A stretch of DNA of 64,000 bases from Thermus composti (GTDB lineage Bacteria; Deinococcota; Deinococci; Deinococcales; Thermaceae). Under the pieces are notes generated by a model, which ran no database searches, was not told the DNA's origin, and saw only the letters and a list, made by a program, of their open reading frames with translations. How positions within the stretch are numbered: position 1 is the stretch's first letter; the number at the start of each line of letters is the position of its first letter. The DNA lies in assembly GCF_014647535.1 (NCBI RefSeq), contig NZ_BMPJ01000003.1:1-64000 (forward strand), written 5' to 3'. This document shows, piece after piece, positions 44,950 to 54,107 of the stretch. Both the position numbers and the translations under genes were made by a program.

Positions 44950-46041
44950 TTACGAGAACTCCCGGGCAAGCTCCCTAAGCCGCTCGGCGATGCCGGTGTA
45001 CTCCAGCTCCTCCATGGGGAGCATAGCGGGGCCGAAGAACCCCTGACGGCGCATCTCCTGGGCCTTCTCCACCACCTTGGCCCGCACCGCCTCCCACACG
45101 GGGTCGGCGAAGAGGTCCACGGGCTCGGAAAGCCGCCCCTCCTTCAAGGAGAAGGCCAGGCCGCAGACCATGGGCACGCAGAAGAAGGTGGAGGCCGGGG
45201 TGTTGGCCTTGACGGGCATCAGGGGCATGTGGTGGCTTCCCCGGGTGTCCCCGGCCACGAAGGGGGCGAGGGCGAAGACGGGCCCGAACTCCTCCGTGGC
45301 GGGGAAGATCTTCTGGGTGCGGACGAGGGCCACCGGGTCGTCCTTGCCCACGTAGCGCCCGGCGATGTTCCTAAGGCGGGTGGTGCTCACCACGGCGGCC
45401 ACCTCCCCGTGCTTCCGGGACCAGATGGAGGCGATGGCGAAGCGGTGGGAGTCGCGAAGCAGCGTGGCGATATCGTAGAGGCGCTCAGGAGCGTCCAGTT
45501 CAATGTAGCTATCCCGCTCCGTCTGGGCCAGGTCCATGATGCGGAAGCGGAAGCCGGGCCGAAGCTCCGGGGAAAGGAGAAGCCCCGAGGAGTACATGGG
45601 GTCGGCGAAGGCCAGGTAGAGGGGCAGGTTGAAGGCCCCGGGCTCCGTCTTGTCGGCGGCCAGCACCATAAAGGGCTCCGAGGGACGCTCTTCAAACTCC
45701 ATCTCCGCCACCTGGGGCCCAAGGCCGTGGAGGTTGCCGGTGAAGGCGTCCTTCAAGAGGTCCTGCCCCGCCCCGTAAAGACCCTCCTCCTTGGCTACCG
45801 TCGTGCCTTCCCGGAAGGCCTTCCAGGCGAGCCCGTGGACCTCGGGGTGGCCCGGGCCCTGGGTGTGGGAAAGCAGGAGGACGATGTCGTCGCCGATGTG
45901 GAAGACATAGGCGTCCAGGAGGAGGCGGCCCACCGCCTCCCGCACCACCTCCTCCACCCGGGCCAGGACCTTGCGGCTTGGCAGGGTGTGCCCACCCACG
46001 GAACCGATGTCCGCCTTCAGGACGGAAAGGGTCACCTTCAT
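44950..46041 (-). CDS. fbp: Bifunctional fructose-1,6-bisphosphate aldolase/phosphatase (archaeal type, class V)
   Basis: 363 residues from ATG 46041, which has GGAGGTG upstream. KVTLSVLKADIGSVGGHTLPS (Mg-binding Asp), HIGDDIVLLLSHTQG, AADKTEPGAFNLPLYLAFADP, GRYVGKDDPVALVR and HMPLMPVKANTP match the ancestral gluconeogenic FBPA/P of thermophiles. It condenses triose phosphates and dephosphorylates the product, making gluconeogenesis unidirectional. It faces away from the HxlR regulator, with a 110-base divergent spacer. Confidence 0.92.
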   Translation of the reverse strand: MKVTLSVLKADIGSVGGHTLPSRKVLARVEEVVREAVGRLLLDAYVFHIGDDIVLLLSHTQGPGHPEVHGLAWKAFREGTTVAKEEGLYGAGQDLLKDAFTGNLHGLGPQVAEMEFEERPSEPFMVLAADKTEPGAFNLPLYLAFADPMYSSGLLLSPELRPGFRFRIMDLAQTERDSYIELDAPERLYDIATLLRDSHRFAIASIWSRKHGEVAAVVSTTRLRNIAGRYVGKDDPVALVRTQKIFPATEEFGPVFALAPFVAGDTRGSHHMPLMPVKANTPASTFFCVPMVCGLAFSLKEGRLSEPVDLFADPVWEAVRAKVVEKAQEMRRQGFFGPAMLPMEELEYTGIAERLRELAREFS

Positions 46042-46152
46042 GCCGGACACCTCCTTTTCCATATTTCCACGAACAAAGCGGCCATGCAACCCTTAGGGCG
46101 GGAAAAGAGCCCTTAAAAGCTTGGAACCGGGGAAACAGGCCGGTGTGGTACC

Positions 46153-46479
46153 ATGGGAAGGATGGCCGAGGCCTTCTGTCCCGTCTACGCCGCTTTGAAT
46201 ATCCTCCAGGAGAAGTGGACCCTTCACATCATCCGCGCCCTCCTGGAGGGGCCCAAAGGCTTTAACGAGCTCTCCCGGGCCATCGGCGGCGTCAACCCCG
46301 CCACCCTCTCCCAGCGCCTCGAGCACCTGGTGGCCCTAGGGGTGGTGGAGAAGCGGGTGGAGTCCTACATGCCCCCCAGGACCCGCTACAGCCTCACCGA
46401 GGCGGGCCGGGAGCTAGAGGCGGTGATCCAGGCGGTGGAGCGCTGGGCCCGCAAGCACCTGAAAGCCCCCGTGGGTTAA
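46153..46479 (+). CDS. HxlR-family winged-helix regulator
   Basis: 108 residues. The HxlR core begins with the conserved Cys in FCPVYAALNILQEKWTLHII, followed by the winged helix KGFNELSRAIGGVNPATLSQRLEHL and wing KRVESYMPPRTRYSLTEAG. Divergent from the FBP aldolase/phosphatase gene, so control of gluconeogenesis is a possible role. ATG 46162 is an alternative start. Confidence 0.85.
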   Translation: MGRMAEAFCPVYAALNILQEKWTLHIIRALLEGPKGFNELSRAIGGVNPATLSQRLEHLVALGVVEKRVESYMPPRTRYSLTEAGRELEAVIQAVERWARKHLKAPVG

Positions 46480-46489
46480 GCCCCCAAAG

Positions 46490-46703
46490 CCTCCCTCCCC
46501 GCCACACCAGGTGGTAGGGCCTGGAGTCCTCCCCGGGAAAGTCCTCCCGGAAGTGGGCCCCCCGGCTTTCCTCCCGGGCGAGGGCGGCCTTAAGGAGAAG
46601 TCGGGCCAGGAGGAGGTGGGCGGCCTCCACCTGGGGCCTCGAGGCCACCCATCCCTCTTCCAGGGGCAGGGCCTTCCAGGAGGCTGTTGGAGGCCAGGTT
46701 CCT
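46490..46703 (-). pseudogene. nadB: L-aspartate oxidase (nadB) C-terminal remnant
   Basis: The minus strand carries NLASNSLLEGPAPGR (the FAD-domain end motif NRLASNSLLE.L.FGR) and, after a frame change near 46645, VEAAHLLLARLLLKAAL, then AREESRGAHFREDFPGED, the C-terminal helical domain of L-aspartate oxidase. The intervening sequence and the entire N-terminus are gone. Non-functional. Confidence 0.65.
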
Positions 46704-46787
46704 GAAGCCAGGCCCTAAGGGCCTCCATGCCTCCCATTGTAAGGAACGGGGGATTCCCCTTCCCCCCTTGGGGCTAGGCTTTGGGAG

Positions 46788-48716
46788 ATGGGAAACCGCC
46801 TGAAGGACGCCCGTAGCCCCTACCTCCTGGCCCACGCGGAAGACCCCGTGGACTGGTACCCCTTCGGGGAAGAGGCCTTCCAGAAGGCTAAAGCCGAGGA
46901 CAAGCCCATCTTTCTCTCCGTGGGCTACCACACCTGCCACTGGTGTCACGTGATGCACCGGGAGTCCTTTAAGGACCCGGAGGTGGCGAGCCTCCTCAAC
47001 GCCCACTTCGTGGCGGTGAAGGTGGACCGGGAGGAGCGCCCCGATGTGGACGCCGCCTACATGCGGGCCCTGGTGAGCCTCACGGGCCAGGGGGGCTGGC
47101 CCATGAGCCTCTTCCTGACCCCTGAGGGCAAGCCCTTCTTCGGGGGGACCTACTTCCCCAAGGAAGACCGGATGGGCCTTCCCGGCTTCAAGCGGGTCCT
47201 TTTGGCCGTGGCCGAGGCCTGGCAAAAGAGGCGAAAGGAGGTCCTGGAGGAGGCCGAGCGCCTGGCTCAAGCCCTCTGGCGAAGCCTCACCCCGCCCCCG
47301 GGGCCCATCCCCAAAGAGGCCGAGGAGGAGGCTTTGGGCCGCCTCGAGGCCACCTTTGACCCGGAGTGGGGGGGCTTCCTCCCTGCCCCCAAGTTCCCCC
47401 AGGGGCCCCTTCTCCTCTACCTCCTCGCCCGGGCCTGGGAGGGGGAAGGGCGGGCGGAAAGACTCCTCTTCCCTACCCTGAAGGCCATGGCCCTGGGCGG
47501 GATCTACGACCAGGTGGGCGGGGGGTTCCACCGCTACAGCGTGGACCGCTTCTTTAGGGTCCCCCACTTTGAGAAGATGCTCTACGATAACGCCCTTCTC
47601 GCCCGGGTCTACCTGGGGGCCTACCGGCTTTGGGGCGAGCCCCTTTTCCTCCGGGTAGCCCGGGAGACTTTGGACTGGATCCTTTCTCTACAGCACCGGG
47701 AAGGAGGGTTTTTCACCGCCTTGGACGCCGAAAGCGAGGAGGAGGAGGGGCGCTACTACACCTGGACCGAGGCCGAGCTTAGAGAGGCCTTGGGGGAGGA
47801 CTTCCCCCTGGCCCGGCGCTACTTCGCCCTGGGGGAGGACCTAGGGGAAAGGTCCGTCCTCACCGCCTGGGGCGAGGAGGAGGTGCGGAAAGCCCTGGGA
47901 GAAGGGTTTTCCACCTGGCGGGAGGGGGTGCGGGCTAGGCTGCAAAAGGCCCGCAGGCTTAGGATGCCCCCCGCCCTGGACGACAAGGTCCTGGCCGACT
48001 GGACCGCCCTGGCGGTGCGGGCCTTGGCCGAGGGGGGAAGGCTCCTTGGGGAGGGGCGCTACCTGGAGGCGGCCCGCAAGGGGGCCCATTTCCTCCTCAC
48101 CGCCATGTACCGGGAAGGCCTTCTCCGGCACGCCTGGCGGGAAAGCCTGGGGGAGGAAGCCTACCTCGCCGACCAGAGCTTCGCCGCCTTGGCCCTTCTG
48201 GAACTCTACGCCGCCACCGGGGAGTGGCCCTACCTGGACTGGGCCAGGCGGCTCGCCGAGGCGGGGTGGCGGCTTTTGGAGGAAGGGCCTTCCCTCCCCC
48301 TTCCCGCCAAGGAGGTGGAGGAAGGGGCCATCCCCTCGGGGGAAAGCGCCTTGGCCGAGGCTTTGGTGCGGCTTGGGGCGGCCTTCGGCGGGGACTACTG
48401 GGAAAGGGCCGAGGCGGTCTTGGCCCAAAGGGCCCTCTGGCTTGGCCGCTACCCCCACGCCCTCCCGGGGGCCCTTTACGCCAAGGCGCTTTTGGAGCGG
48501 GGGACGGAGCTCGCCCTGCCCCTCCCCTCTCCTCTCCTCGAGGCCGCAAGAGGGGCCTTCCTTCCCCTCACCCAGCTGGTGGTGGGGCCGAGCGGGGCCC
48601 TGCCGGCCCTGGAGGGCCGGGAGCCGGGGAAGGCCTATGTGTGCCGGCGGGGGGTCTGCTTCCTTCCGGTGAAGCGGTGGGAGGAGGTGGAGGCCTTGGT
48701 GCGGAAGGGCGTTTAG
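46788..48716 (+). CDS. Thioredoxin-fold DUF255 protein (YyaL/SSP411 family)
   Basis: 642 residues. N-terminal thioredoxin-like domain with [21 protein letters not shown] and the CHWC motif at residues 50-53 ([10 protein letters not shown]). DREERPDVD and [23 protein letters not shown] follow, then a six-hairpin glycosidase-like helical domain ([36 protein letters not shown]). The biochemical role is not established. TAGGCT lies seven bases before the ATG. It was probably left next to the nadB remnant by the same deletion. Confidence 0.88.
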   Translation: MGNRLKDARSPYLLAHAEDPVDWYPFGEEAFQKAKAEDKPIFLSVGYHTCHWCHVMHRESFKDPEVASLLNAHFVAVKVDREERPDVDAAYMRALVSLTGQGGWPMSLFLTPEGKPFFGGTYFPKEDRMGLPGFKRVLLAVAEAWQKRRKEVLEEAERLAQALWRSLTPPPGPIPKEAEEEALGRLEATFDPEWGGFLPAPKFPQGPLLLYLLARAWEGEGRAERLLFPTLKAMALGGIYDQVGGGFHRYSVDRFFRVPHFEKMLYDNALLARVYLGAYRLWGEPLFLRVARETLDWILSLQHREGGFFTALDAESEEEEGRYYTWTEAELREALGEDFPLARRYFALGEDLGERSVLTAWGEEEVRKALGEGFSTWREGVRARLQKARRLRMPPALDDKVLADWTALAVRALAEGGRLLGEGRYLEAARKGAHFLLTAMYREGLLRHAWRESLGEEAYLADQSFAALALLELYAATGEWPYLDWARRLAEAGWRLLEEGPSLPLPAKEVEEGAIPSGESALAEALVRLGAAFGGDYWERAEAVLAQRALWLGRYPHALPGALYAKALLERGTELALPLPSPLLEAARGAFLPLTQLVVGPSGALPALEGREPGKAYVCRRGVCFLPVKRWEEVEALVRKGV

Positions 48717-48758
48717 TGATTTCTTTCACGATTCATCCCGCTTGTGCGCTTCTTCTCC
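48717..48758. repeat. 3'-end hairpin repeat, copy B
   Basis: Starts one base after the stop codon of the DUF255 gene. Plus strand: TGATTTCTTTCACGATTCAT, then CCCGCTTGTG-N7-TCTCC. Compared with copies A and C the right arm has TTGTG for TCGTG, which keeps pairing through a G-U wobble. Lies between that stop and the thiolase promoter. Confidence 0.6.
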
Positions 48759-48767
48759 CTTAACCGC

Positions 48768-48819
48768 TTGACTCCGCCCCCATCTTCGGCTAAGCTACTA
48801 CCGACCGTTCGGTAAGGAG
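48768..48819 (+). promoter_or_regulatory. Thiolase promoter with PfmR-type operator
   Basis: TTGACT (48768-48773), 17 bases, TAAGCT (48791-48796), operator TACCGACCGTTCGGTA (48799-48814) over the expected transcription start, then an AAGGAGG ribosome site at 48813-48819. The operator fits TACCGACCGNTNGGTN and the two sites beside pfmR, so the thiolase belongs to the same regulon. Confidence 0.8.
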
Positions 48820-48825
48820 GCACCC

Positions 48826-50028
48826 ATGCCCGAAGCCTGGATCGTGGAAGCGGTGAGGACCCCCATCGGCAAGCACGGGGGGGCGCTTTCCTCCGTGCGC
48901 CCCGATGACCTCTTGGCCCATACCCTCTCGGCCCTCATGGAGCGGGCCGGCGTCCCCAAGGAGGAGGTGGAGGACGTCTACGCGGGCTGCGCCAACCAGG
49001 CGGGTGAGGACAACCGCAACGTGGCCCGCATGGCCCTCCTCCTCGCCGGCTTTCCCGTGGAGGTGGCGGGGTGCACCGTGAACCGCCTCTGCGGCTCGGG
49101 CCTCGAGGCCGTCGCCCAGGCCGCCCGGGCCATCTGGGCGGGCGAGGGCAAGGTCTACGTGGGAAGCGGGGTGGAGTCCATGTCCCGAGCCCCCTACGCT
49201 GTCCCCAAGCCGGAAAAGGGCTTCCCCACCGGGAACCTGGTCATGTACGACACCACCTTGGGCTGGCGCTTCGTCAACCCCAGGATGCAGGCCCTCTACG
49301 GCACGGAGAGCATGGGGGAGACCGCCGAGAACCTGGCGGAGATGTACGGGATTCCTCGGGAAGAGCAGGACCGCTTCGCCCTCCTCTCCCACCAAAAAGC
49401 GGTGCGGGCCTGGGACGAGGGGAGCTTTCGGGACGAGGTGGTCCCCGTGCCCGTGAAGCGGGGCAAGGAGGAGGCCCTGGTGGAGGTGGACGAGGGCCCG
49501 AGGCGGGACACCTCCTTGGAGAAGCTGGCCCAGCTTAGGCCCGTCTTCCGGGAGGGAGGGACGGTGACGGCGGGGAACTCAAGCCCCCTAAACGACGGGG
49601 CGGCGGCGGTGCTCCTGGTTTCTGACGACTACGCCAAGGCCCACGGGCTAAAGCCCCTCGCCCGCATCCGGTCCATGGCCGTGGCCGGGGTGCCCCCGAG
49701 AATCATGGGGATCGGCCCCGTGCCCGCCACGAGGAAGGCCTTGGAGCGGGCGGGGCTTACCTTGAAGGAGATCGGCCTCATTGAGCTCAACGAGGCCTTT
49801 GCCGCCCAGAGCCTCGCCGTGCTTCGGGAATGGGGCCTAGACATGGAAGACCCCCGCCTGAACCCGAACGGCGGGGCCATCGCCTTGGGCCACCCCTTGG
49901 GGGCCTCGGGGGCCCGGATCCTCACCACCCTGGTCCACGAGATGCGCCGCAGGAAGGTCCAGTTCGGCCTCGCCACTATGTGCATCGGCGTGGGCCAGGG
50001 GATCGCCGTGGTGGTGGAGGGGCTTTAG
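48826..50028 (+). CDS. Acetyl-CoA acyltransferase / 3-oxoadipyl-CoA-type thiolase
   Basis: 400 residues. Catalytic Cys in [32 protein letters not shown], His in [19 protein letters not shown] and the second Cys in [14 protein letters not shown]. The N-terminal [21 protein letters not shown] is PcaF/PaaJ-like. It may finish beta-oxidation for the PfmR genes and could also serve the phenylacetate pathway, whose own thiolase is not in the paa operon. PfmR control favours the former. Confidence 0.92.
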   Translation: MPEAWIVEAVRTPIGKHGGALSSVRPDDLLAHTLSALMERAGVPKEEVEDVYAGCANQAGEDNRNVARMALLLAGFPVEVAGCTVNRLCGSGLEAVAQAARAIWAGEGKVYVGSGVESMSRAPYAVPKPEKGFPTGNLVMYDTTLGWRFVNPRMQALYGTESMGETAENLAEMYGIPREEQDRFALLSHQKAVRAWDEGSFRDEVVPVPVKRGKEEALVEVDEGPRRDTSLEKLAQLRPVFREGGTVTAGNSSPLNDGAAAVLLVSDDYAKAHGLKPLARIRSMAVAGVPPRIMGIGPVPATRKALERAGLTLKEIGLIELNEAFAAQSLAVLREWGLDMEDPRLNPNGGAIALGHPLGASGARILTTLVHEMRRRKVQFGLATMCIGVGQGIAVVVEGL

Positions 50029-51551
50029 GGAGGGGGCCAGGGGACCTTCACGTGATATTCTTCACGATTAAACCCGCTCGTGAATAGGATCTCCACACCC
50101 GGCCAGGCCTGGCCCAAAAGCCAGAGGTCCCTAGGGTCCACCCGCACCGGCTTGGCGTAGCCCCCGAGGCTCCCCTTGTCGGCGAGGAGGACGAGGGGCC
50201 TCCCCGAGGGGGGAACCTGGATACCCCCTAAGGGCGTGGCCTCGGAAAGCCCCTCCCCGCCCGGGACCTCCCCTCCCAAAAGCTCCACCCCCATGCGGTC
50301 GGCCCGCACCACCCGGAAAGGCCCCGAGAGAAAGGCCCATAGGGCCTCCCGGCTGAACTGTGGCCCGGGGAGGAGCCTAAGGCGGAAGGCCTCGGGCAGG
50401 GGCCTTGGGGCGAAGGAAAGCCCAGGCCGCACCCAGGCCTCCTTCCCAAGGCCCAGGACATCCCCCGCCCTCAAAGGGCGCCCCACCCGGCCCCGGAGGT
50501 CGGGGGAGGCGGAGCCCAGGAAGGCTTGGGCCTCGAGGCCCCCCGCCACCGCCAGGTACCCCCGAACCCCCCGGCCCTTGGGGCGGAAGCGGAGGGTTTT
50601 GCCCCGGGGCCAGAGGAAGCTTTGCCCTGGGGGGATCTCCTCCCCCTCCAGAAGGGCCACGAAGCCGTAGCCCGCAAAGCCCGCCACCAGGTGGCGGAGA
50701 GCGGTGAGAACGGGGCCCTTGTAGGCGAACTCCAAAAGGGGCGCCCCTTTGGGGTTTCCCACCAGGCGGTTGACAAGCCCCGCCGAGTAGGGGTCCAAAG
50801 GCCCCGAGCGGGCGAGGCCCAGGTGCCCCGAAAGGAAGCGCCCCCCGTCCACCACCAGGTCCAATAGCCCAGGCTCCTCCACCCGGAAGGCGGGAAGCCT
50901 GGAAACCTCGGGGAGAAGCTCCAGGGGACGGGGCTCGGGCGGGGAAGGCCCCTCGGCCTCCAGAAAGCGCACCCGGTCCCCGGGACGGAGGAGGAAGGGC
51001 TCTTGGCGGTGGGGGTCGTAGACCGCCACCAAGGCGGTGCCCAGAAGGTGCCACCCCCCGGGGGAAGGCAGGGGGTAGATCCCGGTCTGCGCCCCCGCCA
51101 TGGCCACGGCGTGGGCGGGAACCCGGGGCCTCGGGTGGGGCTTCCGGGGAAGGCGCAAGGCCTCGTCCACCGGGGCCAGGAAGGGGAACCCCGGGGTGAA
51201 GCCCAGGGCGTAAACCCGGTACAGGGGGGCCTGGTGGCGGCGCTTCGCCTCCTCGAGGCTTAGCCCCGTGCGGCGGGCCACCTCGGGGAAGTCTTCCCCG
51301 TCGTAGCGGACGGGGATCTCCACCACCCGCCCCTCCCCTTCCCCTTCCGGGGAAAGGCCCCGGAGGAGGCGCAAAAGACGGGGGCGGGGGAGGCGGCGGG
51401 GATCGTACTCCAGGTACAAGGTGGCGTAGGCGGGAACCGCCTCCCAAAGCCCAGGGGGCGGGTCCCTTAGGAGGCTTCGGGCCAGGCCTTGGGCCAGGCG
51501 GTTCGCCTCCTCGGAAAGCCCCTCGCCGAAGACCAGGTAAAGCCCCTCCAC
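50025..51551 (-). CDS. pxpBC: 5-oxoprolinase subunits B and C fused
   Basis: 508 residues. PxpB part (about 1-215): [54 protein letters not shown]. PxpC part (about 225-490): [58 protein letters not shown]. With PxpA (11.1-11.9 kb) it forms an ATP-dependent 5-oxoprolinase. The C-terminal 18 or so residues, [19 protein letters not shown], are encoded by repeat copy C and do not look like the family end. Starts 4 bases after the MFS gene. Confidence 0.88.
   Translation of the reverse strand: MEGLYLVFGEGLSEEANRLAQGLARSLLRDPPPGLWEAVPAYATLYLEYDPRRLPRPRLLRLLRGLSPEGEGEGRVVEIPVRYDGEDFPEVARRTGLSLEEAKRRHQAPLYRVYALGFTPGFPFLAPVDEALRLPRKPHPRPRVPAHAVAMAGAQTGIYPLPSPGGWHLLGTALVAVYDPHRQEPFLLRPGDRVRFLEAEGPSPPEPRPLELLPEVSRLPAFRVEEPGLLDLVVDGGRFLSGHLGLARSGPLDPYSAGLVNRLVGNPKGAPLLEFAYKGPVLTALRHLVAGFAGYGFVALLEGEEIPPGQSFLWPRGKTLRFRPKGRGVRGYLAVAGGLEAQAFLGSASPDLRGRVGRPLRAGDVLGLGKEAWVRPGLSFAPRPLPEAFRLRLLPGPQFSREALWAFLSGPFRVVRADRMGVELLGGEVPGGEGLSEATPLGGIQVPPSGRPLVLLADKGSLGGYAKPVRVDPRDLWLLGQAWPGVEILFTSGFNREEYHVKVPWPPP
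50053..50094. repeat. 3'-end hairpin repeat, copy C
   Basis: Plus strand: TGATATTCTTCACGATTAAA, then CCCGCTCGTGAATAGGATCTCC. TTCACGA and TCGTGAA form a perfect 7-bp stem around a 10-base loop. It lies downstream of the thiolase stop, but on the minus strand it is translated as the last part of pxpBC ([13 protein letters not shown]). Confidence 0.65.
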
Positions 51552-51555
51552 CCCC

Positions 51556-53613
51556 TCACTCTACCGGGGCCTGGAGGGGCCTGTCCGCAAGCTCCCGGTC
51601 GGGGAGGAAGAGAATGGCCAGAAGGGAAAACCCCACGAAGACCGCCGAGAAGAGGAAGATCCTCCGGAGGGCCGCCACGATGCCCTCCATGAGGGCCCCC
51701 TTGACCTTGGCCTCTACCGCCTCTATTTCGGCCAGGACCCACCCCGTGGCCTCCTTGAGGGCTTGGGCCTCGGCCTCTCTCAGGCCCTGGCGCACCCCTT
51801 CCAAGACCTTAGGGACCTCCTGCTCCAAGCGGGCCTGTACCTGGGCCAGCACCGCTTCCCTAAGGGCCGGAGGGGGCGGGGCCTCAAGGAGGTCCCGAAG
51901 CCCTGGGCCCAGGGGGGAGCGCAAAAGGGCCTGCTGGGCTACCCTATCCCCCGCCCAGGCCCGCCTAAGAAGGTCCAAACTCCCCTCCACGAGGCCCCCC
52001 GGGAGAAGAAGCCCCTTGAGGCTTTGGGAAAGGGTGGGGTCGGCCAAAAGGGCCTCCCGGGCCTTTTCGTCCCTCAAGAGGGCCTTTTCCACCTGAAGCG
52101 CAAGCTGGCGGAAGCGGGCGGGGATGCCCCCCGGGGTCAGGTTTTGCTTGAAGGCTTCGGGCAGGAAGGGGTCCTGGACCAGGGCCTGGTAGGCCGCCTC
52201 GTCCCCGGAAAGGGCCTTGGGCAGGAGGTCTTTAAGGCGGGCAAACTCCTGGTCCAGGTCCAGCGCCATCCCCTCCCCCGCCCGGGCCATGGCGGGGGCG
52301 CTTCCCCCGGGGAAGGCGGCCTTCAGGTGGTCCGAGAGGCTCCCCGCAAGAAGGGTGCCCAGCAGGGCGATGCCCATGGTGGAGCCGATCTGCCGGGTGA
52401 ACTGGACCATGCTGGTGCCGCTCCCGATGCGGGCCTTGGGGAGGTCGTTCTGGGCCACGATGTTGAGCACGCTTTGCGCCGGGCCGAGGCCGAAGCCCAG
52501 CAGGAAGAAGAGGAGGATGACCAGGTAGAGGGGGGTGGACACCTCCAAAAGAAAGTGAAGGATCAGGAAAAGGGCGAGGAGAAAGAGGGCGCTTCCCGCG
52601 AGGATGGCCTTGTACCGCCCGAAGCGGGCCACGAGCTGCCCGCCCCCCAGGCTTCCCAGGATGACCCCCAGGGTGAGGGGGAGGACCGTGACCCCGCTTT
52701 GGCTAGCGGAAACCCCCTTCACCACCTGGAGGTAAAGGGGCAGGAAGGCCACGGCCCCGAGGAAAGCGGGCCCGTAAAAGAAGGCCGCCAGGGCGGCTAA
52801 GGAGAAGGTGGGAATGCGGAAGACGACGAGGTCAAAGAGAGGATGGGCCACCTTGAGCTCGGCGTAGACCCAGGCGAAAAGGCCCAAAAGGGCGCCCAGA
52901 AGAAGCCCCAGGATCACCGGGCTTCCCCAAGGGTAGGTGCTCCCCCCCCAGGAGAAGGCCAGCATCAAAGGCACGGTCCAAAGGACGAGGAGGAAGGCCC
53001 CCAGGAAGTCAAAGGGCTCCCTGTGGCCAGGGCGGAGCCTAGGCATGTAGCGCAGGATGAACCAGAGGGCCACCGCCCCCACCGGCATGTTGATGTAGAA
53101 GACCCAGCGCCAGGAGAGGTGGTCCGTGAGGAGCCCCCCAAGCCAGGGCCCCACCGCCGAGGAGAGGCCGAAGACCGCCCCGAAAGCCCCCGCAAGCCGC
53201 CCCCGCTCCCTGGGGGGGAAAAGGACGGCGATGGTGGTGAGGGCCAGGGCGAAAAGGGCCCCGCCCCCCACCCCCTGGAGGCCCCGGAAGAGGATGAGTT
53301 GGGCCATGTTCTGGGAAAGCCCCGAAAGGGCCGAGCCCAGAAGAAATAGCCCCACCGCCCAAAGGAGGATGCTCTTGCGGGAGAAGAGTTCCGTCAAGCG
53401 GCCAAAGATGGGGGCCGAGACGGTGGAGGTGAGGAGGTAACTGGTGGTGACCCAGACGTAGTACTCCGCCCCCTTAAGCTCCCCCACGATGCGGGGCATG
53501 GCGGTGGAGACGATAGTTTGGTCCAAGGCCGCAAGGAACATCCCCAGGAAGATGCCCACCATGGTATAGCGCACTTCCTGGGGCGTGGGGTTGGTGTGGG
53601 ATCCAGGGTTCAT
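51556..53613 (-). CDS. DHA2-type MFS drug exporter with large C-terminal loop
   Basis: 685 residues. The 14-helix EmrB/QacA-like pattern opens with FLGMFLAALDQTIVSTAMPRI, GRLTELFSRKSILLW (motif A) and SSAVGPWLGGLLTDHLSWRW (motif C). Between the last two helices lies an unusual hydrophilic insert of about 225 residues (about 425-651: LPKALSGDEAAYQALVQDP, QVQARLEQEVPKVLEGVRQG), mostly helical. Its ATG overlaps the marR stop. A marR-mfs-pxpBC operon is implied. Confidence 0.9.
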   Translation of the reverse strand: MNPGSHTNPTPQEVRYTMVGIFLGMFLAALDQTIVSTAMPRIVGELKGAEYYVWVTTSYLLTSTVSAPIFGRLTELFSRKSILLWAVGLFLLGSALSGLSQNMAQLILFRGLQGVGGGALFALALTTIAVLFPPRERGRLAGAFGAVFGLSSAVGPWLGGLLTDHLSWRWVFYINMPVGAVALWFILRYMPRLRPGHREPFDFLGAFLLVLWTVPLMLAFSWGGSTYPWGSPVILGLLLGALLGLFAWVYAELKVAHPLFDLVVFRIPTFSLAALAAFFYGPAFLGAVAFLPLYLQVVKGVSASQSGVTVLPLTLGVILGSLGGGQLVARFGRYKAILAGSALFLLALFLILHFLLEVSTPLYLVILLFFLLGFGLGPAQSVLNIVAQNDLPKARIGSGTSMVQFTRQIGSTMGIALLGTLLAGSLSDHLKAAFPGGSAPAMARAGEGMALDLDQEFARLKDLLPKALSGDEAAYQALVQDPFLPEAFKQNLTPGGIPARFRQLALQVEKALLRDEKAREALLADPTLSQSLKGLLLPGGLVEGSLDLLRRAWAGDRVAQQALLRSPLGPGLRDLLEAPPPPALREAVLAQVQARLEQEVPKVLEGVRQGLREAEAQALKEATGWVLAEIEAVEAKVKGALMEGIVAALRRIFLFSAVFVGFSLLAILFLPDRELADRPLQAPVE

Positions 53614-54011
53614 ATTTCCTCCATCTTTTCCAAGAGTCTGAGAAGCTCTTGGGCCTCCTCCGGCTTAAGCCGGGCGAGGCGCTTCCTAAGGGCCTCCTCC
53701 ATGAAGCCCTCGGCCCGGGCCAAGGCCTCCTCCCCCTTGGGGGTTAGGCGGAAGGTGAAGCGGCGGAGGTCCTTTTCGTCCAAGGAGCGCTCCAGGAAAC
53801 CTTGCCCCTCGAGGCGGCGGAGCATGTGGCTAATGGTGGGAAGGGGAAGGCCCATGCGCCGGGCGGCCTCCGAGGGGTAAGGGTGGAGCTTTAGGACCCG
53901 GAGGAGCCAGGCCTCGAGGCCGCCAAGCCCAATGTCCGAAAGGCCCCGCTCCGCCTCCTCCCGCAGGGCCCGTTGCAAGCGCCAGATCCGGCCCAGGACC
54001 TCAAAGACCAT
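53610..54011 (-). CDS. MarR-family regulator
   Basis: 133 residues. Winged HTH: SEAARRMGLPLPTISHMLRRLEGQGFLERSLDEKDLRRFTFRLTPKG. It probably represses its own operon with the exporter and pxpBC. TAATCT precedes the ATG by six bases on the minus strand (leaderless pattern). An inverted repeat in the divergent spacer may be its operator. Confidence 0.85.
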   Translation of the reverse strand: MVFEVLGRIWRLQRALREEAERGLSDIGLGGLEAWLLRVLKLHPYPSEAARRMGLPLPTISHMLRRLEGQGFLERSLDEKDLRRFTFRLTPKGEEALARAEGFMEEALRKRLARLKPEEAQELLRLLEKMEEI

Positions 54012-54025
54012 GGGGGAAGATTATT

Positions 54026-54043
54026 TCAAAAGAAAGTATTTGA
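54026..54043. promoter_or_regulatory. Candidate MarR operator in divergent spacer
   Basis: TCAAA-N8-TTTGA (TCAAAAGAAAGTATTTGA at 54026-54043) sits in the AT-rich 96-base spacer between marR and the divergent acyl-CoA dehydrogenase gene, immediately upstream of the marR -10 box. MarR sites are typically such short AT-rich dyads. Confidence 0.4.
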
Positions 54044-54107
54044 GTGTGTACTAAACCACCTTGACCCACCCCACCCGCCCCGGATAGCCTCGGGGAGGAG
54101 GCGAAGC

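Noticed and set aside
50046-50056. TTCACGTGA as a parS (ParB) site
   Set aside because: Only the inner 8-base palindrome matches; the flanks do not fit GTTTCACGTGAAAC and no par genes are nearby.
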